The notes: a model not told the origin generated them from the sequence alone. A stretch of 64,000 nucleotides of DNA from Teichococcus coralli (GCF_009829925.1 NZ_SNVJ01000001.1:333983-397982), one strand, 5' to 3'; counted from the first letter of the stretch, positions 1 to 8,234 are shown. Program-made: numbers and translations.

Positions 1-294
1 CATGGACGGCCAGATGGCGCGCAGCAGGCCGGTGTCGATGGCGCCGCGGGCATGGTGCTTGCGGGCCGAGACGATCGAGGTCGGGATGATGGTGGCGAGG
101 CTGGTGCCCACCGCCAGCTTCATCTGCACCGCCTCAGGGATGCCGAGCAGCGGGAACACGTTGTAGAGCACCGGCACGATGACGATGCCGCCGCCCACGC
201 CGAGAAGCCCGGCCAGGGTGCCGGAGAACAGGCCGGTGAGCGCCATCGCGACGGCGAGACCCGCGAGCCAGAGCGGGTCGGACATATGGTTCAT
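1..294 (-). CDS. TauE/SafE family permease, N-terminal part (runs off left edge)
   Basis: Only the first 98 codons are in the window. The reading frame gives a hydrophobic N-terminus with the glycine-rich stretch SGTLAGLLGVGGG, the signature of the first half of TauE/SafE (DUF81) permeases. Members export or import sulfur-containing organic acids such as sulfite, sulfoacetate or sulfonates across the inner membrane. The start is either ATG at 294, with AAGG about 10 nt upstream, or an in-frame ATG at 285; 294 is preferred for the ribosome site. It lies head-to-head with a second TauE/SafE gene only about 32 bp away, so the two probably share a promoter region. Substrate cannot be deduced. Confidence 0.8.
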   Translation of the reverse strand, partial: MNHMSDPLWLAGLAVAMALTGLFSGTLAGLLGVGGGIVIVPVLYNVFPLLGIPEAVQMKLAVGTSLATIIPTSIVSARKHHARGAIDTGLLRAIWPSM

Positions 295-326
295 GCGAAG
301 AGGACCTTGGCGGCGGTGAAAGAGGG

Positions 327-1148
327 ATGCAGCCTGTGCTTACACGCACCTCCTGGTCCCGTCAGCCCGTGCCCCTGCCTTCCAGCGACCTCCTGATCAC
401 CGATCCCCGCTTCTATGCCCTGGCCATCCCGGCGCTGCTGGTCACCGGCATCAGCAAGGGCGGCTTCGCCTCGGGGGGCGGCAACCTGGCCGTGCCGGCG
501 ATGGCGCTGCTGGTGCCCGCGCCGCAGGCGGCGGCCATCACCCTCCCCGTGCTCTGCCTGATGGACCTGGCCGGGCTGCGCGCCTGGTGGGGCCGCTGGA
601 ACCGGCACGAGATGGGCATCATCATCCCCGGTGGCATCCTCGGCATCCTGTTCGGCGCCCTCGCCTTCGGCGCCATGACCGACCGCATGACCAAGATGAT
701 GGTCGGCGTCATCACCCTGGCCTTCCTGGCCCGCTCGCTCTGGCTGGCGCGGCGCGGGGCGGCGGCGGAACCGGCGCGGCCGAGTCGCTGGCGCGGCGGC
801 TTCTGGTCCGCCGTCTCCGGCTTCACCAGCACCATCGCCCATGCCGGCGGGCCGCCGCTGGCCGTCTATCTCTACCCCCTGCGGCTGGAGCGGGCCCAGC
901 TCGCCGCCACCACCGTGGTGTTTTTCGGCACGGTGAACTACATCAAGCTCGTTCCCTATGCGGCGCTCGGCGAGTTCCGGCTCGCCAACCTGCTCACCAG
1001 CCTGGTGCTGCTGCCGCTGGCACCGATCGGCGTGCGGCTCGGGGTCTGGCTCCAGCGCCGCATCAGCGACAAGGTCTTCTACCGCTTGATCTACTCCCTT
1101 CTGGCGATCACCGGCGTGAAGCTGGTCTGGGACGGGCTGGGCCTGTGA
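327..1148 (+). CDS. TauE/SafE family permease
   Basis: A 273-residue polytopic membrane protein. Near residues 30-50 it has the family's N-terminal glycine-rich motif (TGISKGGFASGGGNL), and the related half-repeat appears near residues 170-185 (SGFTSTIAHAGGPPLAVYL). The length fits the family (about 250-270), with 7-8 predicted membrane helices. The start is uncertain. At ATG 327 the purine-rich AGAGGG abuts the codon directly, and an in-frame GTG at 369 would remove a non-hydrophobic N-terminal extension. The gene is translationally coupled to the following racemase gene through a GTGA overlap. The likely role is export or uptake of an organosulfur or small carboxylate anion; the substrate is unknown. 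Confidence 0.85.
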   Translation: MQPVLTRTSWSRQPVPLPSSDLLITDPRFYALAIPALLVTGISKGGFASGGGNLAVPAMALLVPAPQAAAITLPVLCLMDLAGLRAWWGRWNRHEMGIIIPGGILGILFGALAFGAMTDRMTKMMVGVITLAFLARSLWLARRGAAAEPARPSRWRGGFWSAVSGFTSTIAHAGGPPLAVYLYPLRLERAQLAATTVVFFGTVNYIKLVPYAALGEFRLANLLTSLVLLPLAPIGVRLGVWLQRRISDKVFYRLIYSLLAITGVKLVWDGLGL

Positions 1149-1897
1149 GCGGCGCCGCCTCCCTTTCCGTCCCCCTGGCGGGCAGCGAAGGCCCGGTGCT
1201 CGGCGTGCTCGGCGGCATGGGTCCGCTGGCCAGCGCCCAGTTCATGCTGCGGCTGACTCTGCTGACCCCCGCCACGCGCGACCAGGACCACCTGCCCGCC
1301 GTGCTCTGGTCCGACCCCCGTGTGCCGGACCGCACGGCGGCGCGCCTCGCCGGCGGCGAGGACCCGCTGCCCTGGCTGGCGCGCGGCATCCTCGGGCTGG
1401 AGGCGGCGGGCTGCGGCGCCATCGCCATTCCCTGCAACACCGCCCATGGCTGGTACGAGGGCATGGCGACGGCGACGAACCTGCCGGTGCTGCACATCGT
1501 GGACGCGGCGGCGGAGGAACTGGCGCGCCAGGGCATCCCGAACGGCCGCATCGGCGTGATGGGCACCGCCGGCACGCTGGCCATGCGGCTCTACCAGGAG
1601 CGGCTGGAGGGGCGCGGCTACGCGTGCATCGTGCCGGACGAGGCCGAGATGGCCTCGCTCGTCTCGCCCGGCATCGCACTGGTGAAGGCCAACCGGGTGG
1701 CCGAGGCCTATCCGCCGTTGGCCGAGGCGGCGCGCAACCTCAGGGCACGCGGCGCGGCGGCGGTGGTGCTGGGCTGCACCGAGATCCCGCTCGGCATCCA
1801 GGCCGGCCCGCATGCGGAGATCGGCCTGCCGCTGATCGACACCATCGACGCGCTGGCCCTCGCCGCGCTGCGCTGGTCGGGGCACCTTCCGGCCTGA
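1145..1897 (+). CDS. Aspartate/glutamate racemase family protein
   Basis: A 250-residue cofactor-independent amino-acid racemase family protein. It opens with the family motif GVLGGMGPLAS. It carries both catalytic cysteines in the expected contexts: Cys97 in PCNTAH and Cys211 in GCTEIPL, the two bases of the two-base racemisation mechanism. Related families include aspartate racemase, hydantoin racemase and maleate isomerase; the GGMGPLAS start and the CNTAH/GCTE pair fit aspartate racemase (RacD/YgeA type) best. The GTG start at 1145 overlaps the stop of the upstream TauE/SafE gene by 4 nt, so the two are probably co-translated. No ribosome site is separable from the upstream coding sequence. 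Confidence 0.85.
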   Translation: MSGAASLSVPLAGSEGPVLGVLGGMGPLASAQFMLRLTLLTPATRDQDHLPAVLWSDPRVPDRTAARLAGGEDPLPWLARGILGLEAAGCGAIAIPCNTAHGWYEGMATATNLPVLHIVDAAAEELARQGIPNGRIGVMGTAGTLAMRLYQERLEGRGYACIVPDEAEMASLVSPGIALVKANRVAEAYPPLAEAARNLRARGAAAVVLGCTEIPLGIQAGPHAEIGLPLIDTIDALALAALRWSGHLPA

Positions 1898-1920
1898 AGG
1901 CGAGGCGCCGCGCAGCCGGC

Positions 1921-2439
1921 TCAGGCGGGCAGCAGGGCGGGCGTGTCGGGCGCGCCCATGGCCTCAGCGGCCATGCGGGCGGTGTTGCCCGCCACGTCCC
2001 GCGCCGCGGGGTCGGCGCCGGCCGCCAGCAACTGCCGCACGAGTTCGACGCGGTTGAACATCGCAGCATACATCAGCGCGGTGCGGCCATCGGGGCCGCA
2101 GCCATCCACCGCCGCGCCATGCTTCAGCAGCAGCGCCACCACCTCGCCCGCGCCCTTGAAGGCCGCGGCGCCGAGCGGCGTCTGGCCACGGTCGTTGATG
2201 ATGGTGGGGTCGGCGCCGTGCTCCAGCAGCACGCGCACCGCCCCGGCATGGCCGTGGTAGCCCGCCAGCATCACCAGCGTGTCACCCTTGTCGTTGCGCA
2301 GGTTGGGCGGCAGGCCCTGGCGCAGGAGGTCATCCAGCACCGCCGCGTCACCGGCGCGAGCGGCCTGGAAGACACGGCCCGCGAAGGCGATCAGCTCCTC
2401 GTCCATTTCCGGCGGGTTGCCTGGGCTGTCGTCCTGCAT
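1921..2439 (-). CDS. Ankyrin-repeat protein
   Basis: A 172-residue soluble protein made almost entirely of ankyrin repeats, about four units across residues 20-160 (for example GDTLVMLAGYHGHAGAVRVLL followed by LEHGADPTI, then RGQTPLGAAAFKGAGEVVALL and DGRTALMYAAMFNRVELVRQLL split at similar spacing). No signal peptide or other domain is visible. The ATG at 2439 is preferred to the longer open frame because CAGGAGA sits about 8 nt upstream. Ankyrin proteins of this size generally mediate protein-protein contacts; the partner is unknown. It is convergent with the racemase gene. Confidence 0.8.
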   Translation of the reverse strand: MQDDSPGNPPEMDEELIAFAGRVFQAARAGDAAVLDDLLRQGLPPNLRNDKGDTLVMLAGYHGHAGAVRVLLEHGADPTIINDRGQTPLGAAAFKGAGEVVALLLKHGAAVDGCGPDGRTALMYAAMFNRVELVRQLLAAGADPAARDVAGNTARMAAEAMGAPDTPALLPA

Positions 2440-2600
2440 CGGCGGCTCTCCTGCTGAATCGTGAGTTCCTGCCCGGCCATATGGGGCGGTCGCGCCATAC
2501 GCCCAGGCCTTGGCCGCGCCTCTGGACAAGCGTCCGCCATGGCGCGAGCCTGACTTCACTGTCGCCGCTTTCGGAGCATGCCGCCTTGCCTCGCCTGACG

Positions 2601-3338
2601 ATGCCACGCCGGCCCTGGGTGGGCGTTCCCGCCTGCTGCCGCGAACTGGCCGGCCATTCCCAGCACGCCACCCCCTCCCGCTACATGGCCGCGCTCGCCG
2701 AGGGTGCCGCCGTGCGCCCGGTGCTGATCCCGCCGCTCGGCGAGGCGCTGGACGCCGAGGGCTATCTCGACCGGCTGGACGGGCTGCTGATCCCCGGCTC
2801 CCCTTCCAACCTGCGGCCCGACCTCTATGGCGGCCCTGCCGCGCCCGGAGGCGAGCTGGAGGACCCGGCGCGCGACGCCACCACCCTGCCGCTGATCCGC
2901 GCGGCGCTGGAGCGGGGCCTGCCGGTCTTCGCCATCTGCCGGGGATTGCAGGAGATGAACGTGGCGCTCGGCGGCACGCTGCACAGCCGCCTGCACCTGC
3001 TGCCCGGCCGCGAGGACCATCGCGGCCATGGCGAGACGCTGGCGGAGCGCTACCGCCCCCGCCACGACATCACCGCCGAAGGCCTGTTGCGGGCGGTGAC
3101 GGAAAAGAAGGAGATCCGGGTGAATTCGGTGCACATGCAGGGGATCGATCGCGTCGCCGAGGGGCTGGTGGTGGAGGCGGTGGCGCCGGACGGCACGGTG
3201 GAGGCCGTCCGCCCCGCCGGCGCGCGCGGCTTCCAGCTCGCGGTGCAGTGGCATCCCGAGTGGCGCTTCGGCGAGGACCCCGCCAGCACCGCCCTGTTCC
3301 GCGCCTTCGGCGCCGCCTGCCAGGGAGTTGCCCCATGA
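2601..3338 (+). CDS. Class I glutamine amidotransferase, gamma-glutamyl-GABA hydrolase (peptidase C26) type
   Basis: A 245-residue class-I GATase of the PuuD/peptidase C26 group. The nucleophile elbow AICRGLQEMN places the catalytic Cys at about residue 113. The His/Glu pair is in QWHPEW (about His218, Glu220). The early GVPACCRE and LLIPGSPSNL segments are typical of gamma-glutamyl-gamma-aminobutyrate hydrolases, which release glutamate from gamma-glutamylated amines. The start is uncertain: ATG 2601 has no clear ribosome site, while an in-frame TTG at 2586 has GGAG 9 nt upstream. The gene overlaps the next gene, a gamma-glutamyltransferase, by ATGA. The two therefore form a gamma-glutamyl-compound processing unit. 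Confidence 0.85.
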   Translation: MPRRPWVGVPACCRELAGHSQHATPSRYMAALAEGAAVRPVLIPPLGEALDAEGYLDRLDGLLIPGSPSNLRPDLYGGPAAPGGELEDPARDATTLPLIRAALERGLPVFAICRGLQEMNVALGGTLHSRLHLLPGREDHRGHGETLAERYRPRHDITAEGLLRAVTEKKEIRVNSVHMQGIDRVAEGLVVEAVAPDGTVEAVRPAGARGFQLAVQWHPEWRFGEDPASTALFRAFGAACQGVAP

Positions 3339-5020
3339 GCTGGAAGGACCGGGCCGGCAGCCCCTTCGCCTGCGAGAAGCGCCCGGCCCTGGCCAGCAAG
3401 GGCATGGTGGTGACCAACCATCCCGTCGCCTCGGCGGCAGGGGCGGAGATGCTGCTGGCCGGCGGCAACGCCATCGATGCCGCCATCGCCGCGCTGTTCA
3501 CCCTGACGGTGGTGGAGCCGATGATGGTCGGCCCGCTCGGTGGAGGCGTCGCGCATCTGCGCCTGGCGGACGGCCGGCACCTGGTGCTGGATGGGCTCTC
3601 CACCGCGCCCGCGGCGGCACGGCCGGACATGTACTGCACCCTCTCCGACACCCTGCCCGACTACCAGGAGACCGAAGGCCGCGAGAATGCGGTGGGCGTG
3701 CTGGCGATGGCCGTGCCGGGCGCGCTGGCCGGCTGGTGCAAGGCGCTGGCGGAACACGGCACCCTGCCGCTCGCGGAGGTGCTGCGCCCGGCGGTGCGCG
3801 CCGCCGCCGAGGGCTTCCGCGTCACCGCCTATCTCACCGGCGCCATCCAGGACGCCGCTGCCGACCTGGCGCGTGACCCCGGCCTCGCCGCCACCTTCCT
3901 GCCCGACGGCGGCCCGCCTGCCGTCGGCACGCTGCTGCGCCAGCCTGTGCTGGCCGAGTCGCTGCGGCTGATCGCCGAGCAGGGCCCAGCCGCGCTCTAT
4001 GGCGGCGAGCTGGGCCGCGCCCTGGCGGCGCACATGGCCGCCACCGGCGGCCTGATCGGGACCGGAGACCTGGAAAGCTACGCCACCGTCGAGCGGGAGC
4101 CGGTGATCGGGCACTACCGGGGCTTCGAAGTGCTTGCGCCGCCGCCGCCCTCCTCCTCCGGCGTGCACATGACGCAGATGCTGAACCTGCTGGAGGGCTT
4201 CGACCTGGCGGCGCTTGGCTCCGGCAGCGCCGAGACGGTGCACCTGCTGGCCGAGGCGCTGAAGATGGCCTTCGCCGACCGCGCCGTGGCCACCGCCGAC
4301 CCGGCCTTCATCAACGTTCCCGTGGAAAAGCTCACCAGCAAGGACTATGCCGCCGAGCGCCGCGCCCTGCTGCGGCGGGACGCGGCGCAGGACTGGGCGC
4401 CGGGCATCCCGCCGGCGGAGTCGGCCAACACCACGCATGTCACGGTGGCGGATTCGGCCGGCAACATCGTCGCCACGACGCAGACCATCAACAGCCTGTT
4501 CGGCGCCCGCTTCTCCATTCCCGGCACCGGGCTGATCGCCAACAACTACATGTTCAACTTCGACCCGCATCCGGGCAAGGCGCTCTCCGTCGCGCCGGGC
4601 AAGCGGGTCTTCACCTCGATGGCGCCGACCATCGTGCGCAAGGGCGGCAGGCCGGCCTTCGCGCTCGGCCTGCCGGGGGGCCTGCGCATCTTCGGCTCGG
4701 CCATGCAGGCGGTGATCAACCTGATCGACCATGGCATGGACCTGCAGGACGCCGTGGAAGCGCCGCGCATCTGGACCAACGGCCATACGCTGGAGCTTGA
4801 GCCGACCGTCGCGGCCGAGGTGGAGGCGAAGCTCGCCGCCCTCGGCCACCGCGTGCAGCGGGTGAAGCACATCGGCGGCGGCATGGGCGCCATCCGCTTC
4901 CATGATGACGGCATGCTGGAAGGCGCCGCCTGCTGGCGGGCCGACGGCACGCCGGTCGGAATGTCGGGCGGCCTGGCGCGGCCGGACGTGCGCTTCAATC
5001 CCGATCTTACCCGGCGCTAG
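3335..5020 (+). CDS. Gamma-glutamyltransferase family protein (no signal peptide)
   Basis: A 561-residue Ntn-hydrolase of the gamma-glutamyltransferase family, normally made as a proenzyme that self-cleaves before a catalytic threonine. The cleavage motif is NTTHVTVADSAGN, placing the nucleophile at about Thr366. GGNAIDAAIA near residue 45 and the C-terminal GLPGG segment are family hallmarks. No signal peptide is visible, so the enzyme is predicted to be cytoplasmic, unlike the classical periplasmic Ggt. It starts in the ATGA overlap with the amidotransferase gene, with CAGGGAG upstream. It may hydrolyse intracellular gamma-glutamyl peptides or a related amide; the substrate is not defined by sequence. 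Confidence 0.87.
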   Translation: MSWKDRAGSPFACEKRPALASKGMVVTNHPVASAAGAEMLLAGGNAIDAAIAALFTLTVVEPMMVGPLGGGVAHLRLADGRHLVLDGLSTAPAAARPDMYCTLSDTLPDYQETEGRENAVGVLAMAVPGALAGWCKALAEHGTLPLAEVLRPAVRAAAEGFRVTAYLTGAIQDAAADLARDPGLAATFLPDGGPPAVGTLLRQPVLAESLRLIAEQGPAALYGGELGRALAAHMAATGGLIGTGDLESYATVEREPVIGHYRGFEVLAPPPPSSSGVHMTQMLNLLEGFDLAALGSGSAETVHLLAEALKMAFADRAVATADPAFINVPVEKLTSKDYAAERRALLRRDAAQDWAPGIPPAESANTTHVTVADSAGNIVATTQTINSLFGARFSIPGTGLIANNYMFNFDPHPGKALSVAPGKRVFTSMAPTIVRKGGRPAFALGLPGGLRIFGSAMQAVINLIDHGMDLQDAVEAPRIWTNGHTLELEPTVAAEVEAKLAALGHRVQRVKHIGGGMGAIRFHDDGMLEGAACWRADGTPVGMSGGLARPDVRFNPDLTRR

Positions 5021-5124
5021 AGCAGATCCCGTTCCGATGGCATCATCGGGACGGGTGAAGATGCTCATCAAAACAAACGGCTGGATCATTTCCCGTGAGC
5101 CGGAGCGAACGGAAGATGCTCCAG
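5017..5124. repeat. Intergenic hairpin element with imperfect terminal inverted repeats
   Basis: Directly after the gamma-glutamyltransferase stop. The left edge CTAGAGCAGAT is an imperfect inverted copy of the right edge AGATGCTCCAG. Inside the left end is a 12-bp stem (5028-5039 against 5044-5055) with a GCAT loop and one non-Watson-Crick pair. The overall form (GAGCA-type ends, AT-richer CAAAACAAAC centre) recalls the short dispersed palindromic elements common between alphaproteobacterial genes. Only one copy is present in this window, so its repeat status is inferred. It may also act as the transcription end of the upstream operon, although there is no T-tract. Confidence 0.45.
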
Positions 5125-5245
5125 CGCCCTGCCCGCCGGGTTCGTGGATCCATCCACGAACGCAGCGGACCAGCAGGCCCCTGCAAGCAAAGCCGGTGCC
5201 CTGATCCTTCAGTCCGAAGGACGTCGCGATCCGGGCACCAGACGT

Positions 5246-5277
5246 ACAAAAGGCCTGGAAGGTCACCCTTCCAGGCC
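5246..5277 (-). terminator. Rho-independent terminator for the small gene at 5305-5544
   Basis: A perfect 11-bp stem, GGCCTGGAAGG paired with CCTTCCAGGCC (5252-5262 and 5267-5277), with a four-base loop. On the minus strand it is followed by TTTTGT. It lies about 28 bp beyond the stop of the small minus-strand gene. Confidence 0.85.
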
Positions 5278-5304
5278 TGAAACGCGCCGGTTGAGCCGTT
5301 CAGC

Positions 5305-5544
5305 TCAGGGGCATTCGCAGCCGTCGGTCGGGCCGGTCTCGCCGCGGACGACATGATGGTCAATCCATTCCGACACCAGCCGCCGTGCCTCGCTGACCGA
5401 GGATTCGGGGTGATGAATCCGGTAGAGAGCCGTGCAGGCACGGAAGGACGAGAGGTCGTCATTCCCCGTTTCACGCAGCTCCCGGTACGCGGTCACCACC
5501 GCTCGCTCGCAACGGCGTGTGATGTGGCTGAAATCATGGCCCAT
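5305..5544 (-). CDS. Small protein of unknown function (79 aa)
   Basis: I do not recognise this family. The 79-residue product begins MGHDFSHITRRCERAV, is mostly helical and charged, and ends in the cysteine-containing tail TDGCECP. There is no membrane segment or signal peptide. The start at 5544 is chosen because AGGAGG sits 6 nt upstream; an ATG two codons earlier falls too close to that site. A strong terminator follows the stop, and the gene lies alone between convergent or divergent neighbours, so it looks like a genuine monocistronic gene. The two cysteines in the tail could bind metal or form a disulfide, but this is speculation. Confidence 0.6.
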   Translation of the reverse strand: MGHDFSHITRRCERAVVTAYRELRETGNDDLSSFRACTALYRIHHPESSVSEARRLVSEWIDHHVVRGETGPTDGCECP

Positions 5545-5643
5545 CAGCATCCTCCTGCAGTTGCGAGCGAGATGAGAATCGCTCGCAACTTGTCTGGCCG
5601 TTTTTATAGGCTCATCTGAACGACCGTTCAAGTTTCGTCTGCG

Positions 5644-6717
5644 TCAGCCACCCGCCGCGACCGCCTCGGCCAGCGCCTTGCCAACATCCGCGGTGCCGGC
5701 CTGCCCTCCCATGTCGCGCGTGCGCGGGCCGCCTTCCGCCAGCAGCTTCTCGATCGAACGGACGATGCAGTCGGCGGCTTCCTTTTCGCCGAGATGCTCC
5801 AGCATCATCGCGCCGGACCAGATCTGGCCGATCGGGTTGCAGATGTGCTTGCCGGCGATGTCCGGTGCGCTGCCATGCACCGGCTCGAACATCGACGGAT
5901 GCGCCTTTTCCGGATTGATGTTGGCCGACGGCGCGATGCCGATCGAGCCTGCCACGGCCGGGCCAAGGTCGGAGAGGATGTCGCCGAACAGGTTGGAGCC
6001 CACCACCACGTCGAACCAGTCCGGGTGCTGCACGAAATGGGCGCAAAGGATGTCGATATGGAACTGATCGGTGGTGACACCTGGATAGTTTTTCGCCATT
6101 TCCGCGAAGCGCTCGTCCCAGTAAGGCATGGTGAAGGTGATGCCATTGGACTTTGTGGCGCTGGTCAGCTTCTTGCGTGGCCGCGTCTGCGCCAGCTCGA
6201 AGGCGTATTTCAACACGCGGTCCACGCCCTTCCGCGTGAACACGCTCTCCTGCATGACGAACTCGCGCTCGGTGCCGGCGAACATCTTGCCACCGGCGGA
6301 AGAGTATTCACCCTCGGTGTTCTCGCGCACCACATAGAAGTCGATTTCGGCCGGCGTGCGGTTGGCCAGCGGCGTCTTGGCGCCGGGCATCAGCTTGCAG
6401 GGCCGCAGGCTGATGTACTGGTCGAACTCGCGGCGGATCGGGATCAGCAAGCCCCAGAGGGAGACATGGTCCGGAACGCCGGGCCAGCCGACGGCGCCGA
6501 GGAACACGCTGTCGCTGTCGCGAAGCTGCTCGATGCCGTCCTCCGGCATCATGCGGCCGGTCTTCTGGTAGGTCTCGCAGGACCAGTCATAATGCGCCAG
6601 CTTCAGGTCGAAGCCGAAGCGACGCGCGGCGGCATCCAGCACCCGCAACCCTTCGGGAACGGTTTCCTTCCCGATGCCATCTCCTGGCACAACGGCGATC
6701 CGATAGGCGCGGGACAT
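5644..6717 (-). CDS. Tartrate dehydrogenase / D-malate dehydrogenase (beta-decarboxylating) family
   Basis: A 357-residue NAD-dependent beta-decarboxylating dehydrogenase of the isopropylmalate/isocitrate dehydrogenase superfamily. VVPGDGIGKE is the N-terminal family motif, VRENTEGEYS contains substrate and metal contacts, and DILSDLGPAVAGSIG holds the metal-binding aspartates. The HYDWSC and GVPDHVSLWGLLIPIRREFDQY segments match tartrate dehydrogenase (TtuC) and D-malate dehydrogenase (DmlA) rather than LeuB or Icd. It oxidises tartrate, D-malate or a related 2-hydroxy-dicarboxylate in the cytoplasm. The ATG at 6717 has an excellent ribosome site (GGAGGAA, 6-7 nt away). Substrate preference among tartrate, D-malate and isopropylmalate-like acids cannot be fixed from sequence. 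Confidence 0.87.
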   Translation of the reverse strand: MSRAYRIAVVPGDGIGKETVPEGLRVLDAAARRFGFDLKLAHYDWSCETYQKTGRMMPEDGIEQLRDSDSVFLGAVGWPGVPDHVSLWGLLIPIRREFDQYISLRPCKLMPGAKTPLANRTPAEIDFYVVRENTEGEYSSAGGKMFAGTEREFVMQESVFTRKGVDRVLKYAFELAQTRPRKKLTSATKSNGITFTMPYWDERFAEMAKNYPGVTTDQFHIDILCAHFVQHPDWFDVVVGSNLFGDILSDLGPAVAGSIGIAPSANINPEKAHPSMFEPVHGSAPDIAGKHICNPIGQIWSGAMMLEHLGEKEAADCIVRSIEKLLAEGGPRTRDMGGQAGTADVGKALAEAVAAGG

Positions 6718-7253
6718 GCGGGATTTCCTCCAAGGCCGGTGAAGCCGCAGAGTGGCCTCACTCTCCCCTCTCGGCAACCGGCTGCCGACGGGCCGGCCCC
6801 CCTTGTGCCGGGCGGCCGGCCTGAGGTCAGTCCCGGCCCGCCGCGACGTCGCTGTACCGCCCCCCCCCGCGGGCACCTGCCAGCGGCGCCGGACGGCCGG
6901 CGGCGACATCATAGGCCACCGGCACCACCCCGCGGAGCTCCGCAGGAGGGGGCCGGCGCGGCTCATGGGGCATAGTCACCGTCACGCCGCAGCCGCCGTG
7001 GCCGAGCACGACCACGCCGATCGCCTGCGGCCGCGTGGCGAGCTGCTCGGCGACCGGAGCGCCTTGTCCAGCAGGGAGAAATCTGGCGCAGCAGCCGGAT
7101 CGCCGCCTGGGAACGCACCGGACGGCATGGCGCACGCCTCTTGCTGCCTTTGGTTCGTGTTGGAGCGATGGCAGCCCTTGCCAGCTGGATGAACAACCCG
7201 CCGTAAGGGTTATTCCCGACGGGCGCGATCGCATGCGGCCACACAGGTCGCTG
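6718..7253. other. Gene-poor 0.54-kb stretch, possible decayed gene on the minus strand
   Basis: No convincing intact gene is present. Minus-strand translation around 6830-7110 contains IGVVVLGHGGCG followed about 35 residues later by VVPVAYDVAAGRPAPL. These resemble the zinc-site and C-terminal segments of beta-carbonic anhydrases, but with most of the intervening domain missing. A run of nine C (6860-6868) lies in the same stretch. The open frames covering it are otherwise low-complexity, arginine-rich shadows. It may be the remnant of a deleted gene or chance similarity. Confidence 0.25.
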
Positions 7254-8183
7254 CTAGATCCATCCCCGCTTCCGGATCTCCTGCGCGACCCGCGCCGCCT
7301 CGTCCAGAGGCGTGCGCGGGAAGGATACGGGGGCGATGAAGGGGCACGCCTGCCCGGCGGCGTAGAGGCTGCGCCACAGCCGGCGGTGGCGTGTCGCGTC
7401 GGTCGTCTCGGCGACGCAAAGCGGCGCTGACGTGGCCATCGCCTCGCTGAGCATGGAAACCGAATCACCCGTCACCACCACGGCATCCGCCCAGGCCAGG
7501 AAGCCGGCATAGGGGTTTGGCCCCGCATCGCCCCAGCCGAAAAGGCGGTGCGGGACGCCCTGCAGCGCAGCCGCCACCGCTTCCCGCGCGCCGGCCCCGG
7601 TCCGGCGCGAGGTGCTGGCCAGCACGCTGCCACCGAAAGCGGCCGCCCGGCGGGCCAGCTCGCCGGCAGTCGCGGGCGCCATCCCCTCGCCCCGCACCTG
7701 GCCGCCCAGCAGCAAGGCGACGCGTGGGCTGGGCAGCGCGGCCAGTTCCGCCCATTCGGCGCGTGCCGCCGCCAGGCGCGCCGGGCTCATGCGGTGCGTG
7801 GCGCCGAGGATGGGCAGGATGTTGGCTGCGGGAGTTGGCGCATCATGCTGCCCGATCACCAGCAGGTCGAAGCCTCTGGCCACAGGTCCTGGCCGCATGG
7901 CATGCACCGCGCGGGCACCCCGCTGCCGCAGCCAGCGCGCCACCGGTGCGGAGCGCCGCCCGGCGGAGAGCACCAGTCTTGGCCAAGGCGGCGTGAACTG
8001 GGCGCGCGCCTCCGGCGTCAGGGCGGCCAGGGTCGGCCAGGGCCAGGGCAGGCGCGCCATTCCGCCCCAGGCGAGCGGCACGGTGCGGAACGGCACCTCC
8101 AGCCGCTCGGCGATGCCCAGCGCCTGCGCGGCGGTCCCGGCGCGCGGGTCAGCCAGCACCCACACCTCGCCTTCTTCCGTCAT
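7254..8183 (-). CDS. ELM1/GtrOC1-family putative glycosyltransferase-like protein (DUF1022)
   Basis: A 309-residue protein of the ELM1 family (mitochondrial fission ELM1-like, formerly DUF1022). It begins with VWVLADPRAGTAAQALGIAE and carries the hallmark C-terminal segment NPYAGFLAWADAVVVTGDSVSML, which resembles the nucleotide-sugar binding region of GT-B glycosyltransferases. Alphaproteobacterial members are cytoplasmic or membrane-associated and poorly characterised. The plant homologue affects mitochondrial division, while some bacterial relatives act in lipopolysaccharide glycosylation. The gene is divergent from pyrE, 51 bp away. ATG 8183 is the natural start, since the conserved N-terminus follows directly. 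Confidence 0.8.
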   Translation of the reverse strand: MTEEGEVWVLADPRAGTAAQALGIAERLEVPFRTVPLAWGGMARLPWPWPTLAALTPEARAQFTPPWPRLVLSAGRRSAPVARWLRQRGARAVHAMRPGPVARGFDLLVIGQHDAPTPAANILPILGATHRMSPARLAAARAEWAELAALPSPRVALLLGGQVRGEGMAPATAGELARRAAAFGGSVLASTSRRTGAGAREAVAAALQGVPHRLFGWGDAGPNPYAGFLAWADAVVVTGDSVSMLSEAMATSAPLCVAETTDATRHRRLWRSLYAAGQACPFIAPVSFPRTPLDEAARVAQEIRKRGWI

Positions 8184-8234
8184 GGACGTGCCGCCCCGTG
8201 AGGGTTACGAACCGCCCCAAAAGGAGCTTCCGCC

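Noticed and set aside
3050..5266. Long 738-aa minus-strand open frame
   Set aside because: It is a shadow of the gamma-glutamyltransferase gene; the translation is low-complexity and GC-rich, with no family motifs.
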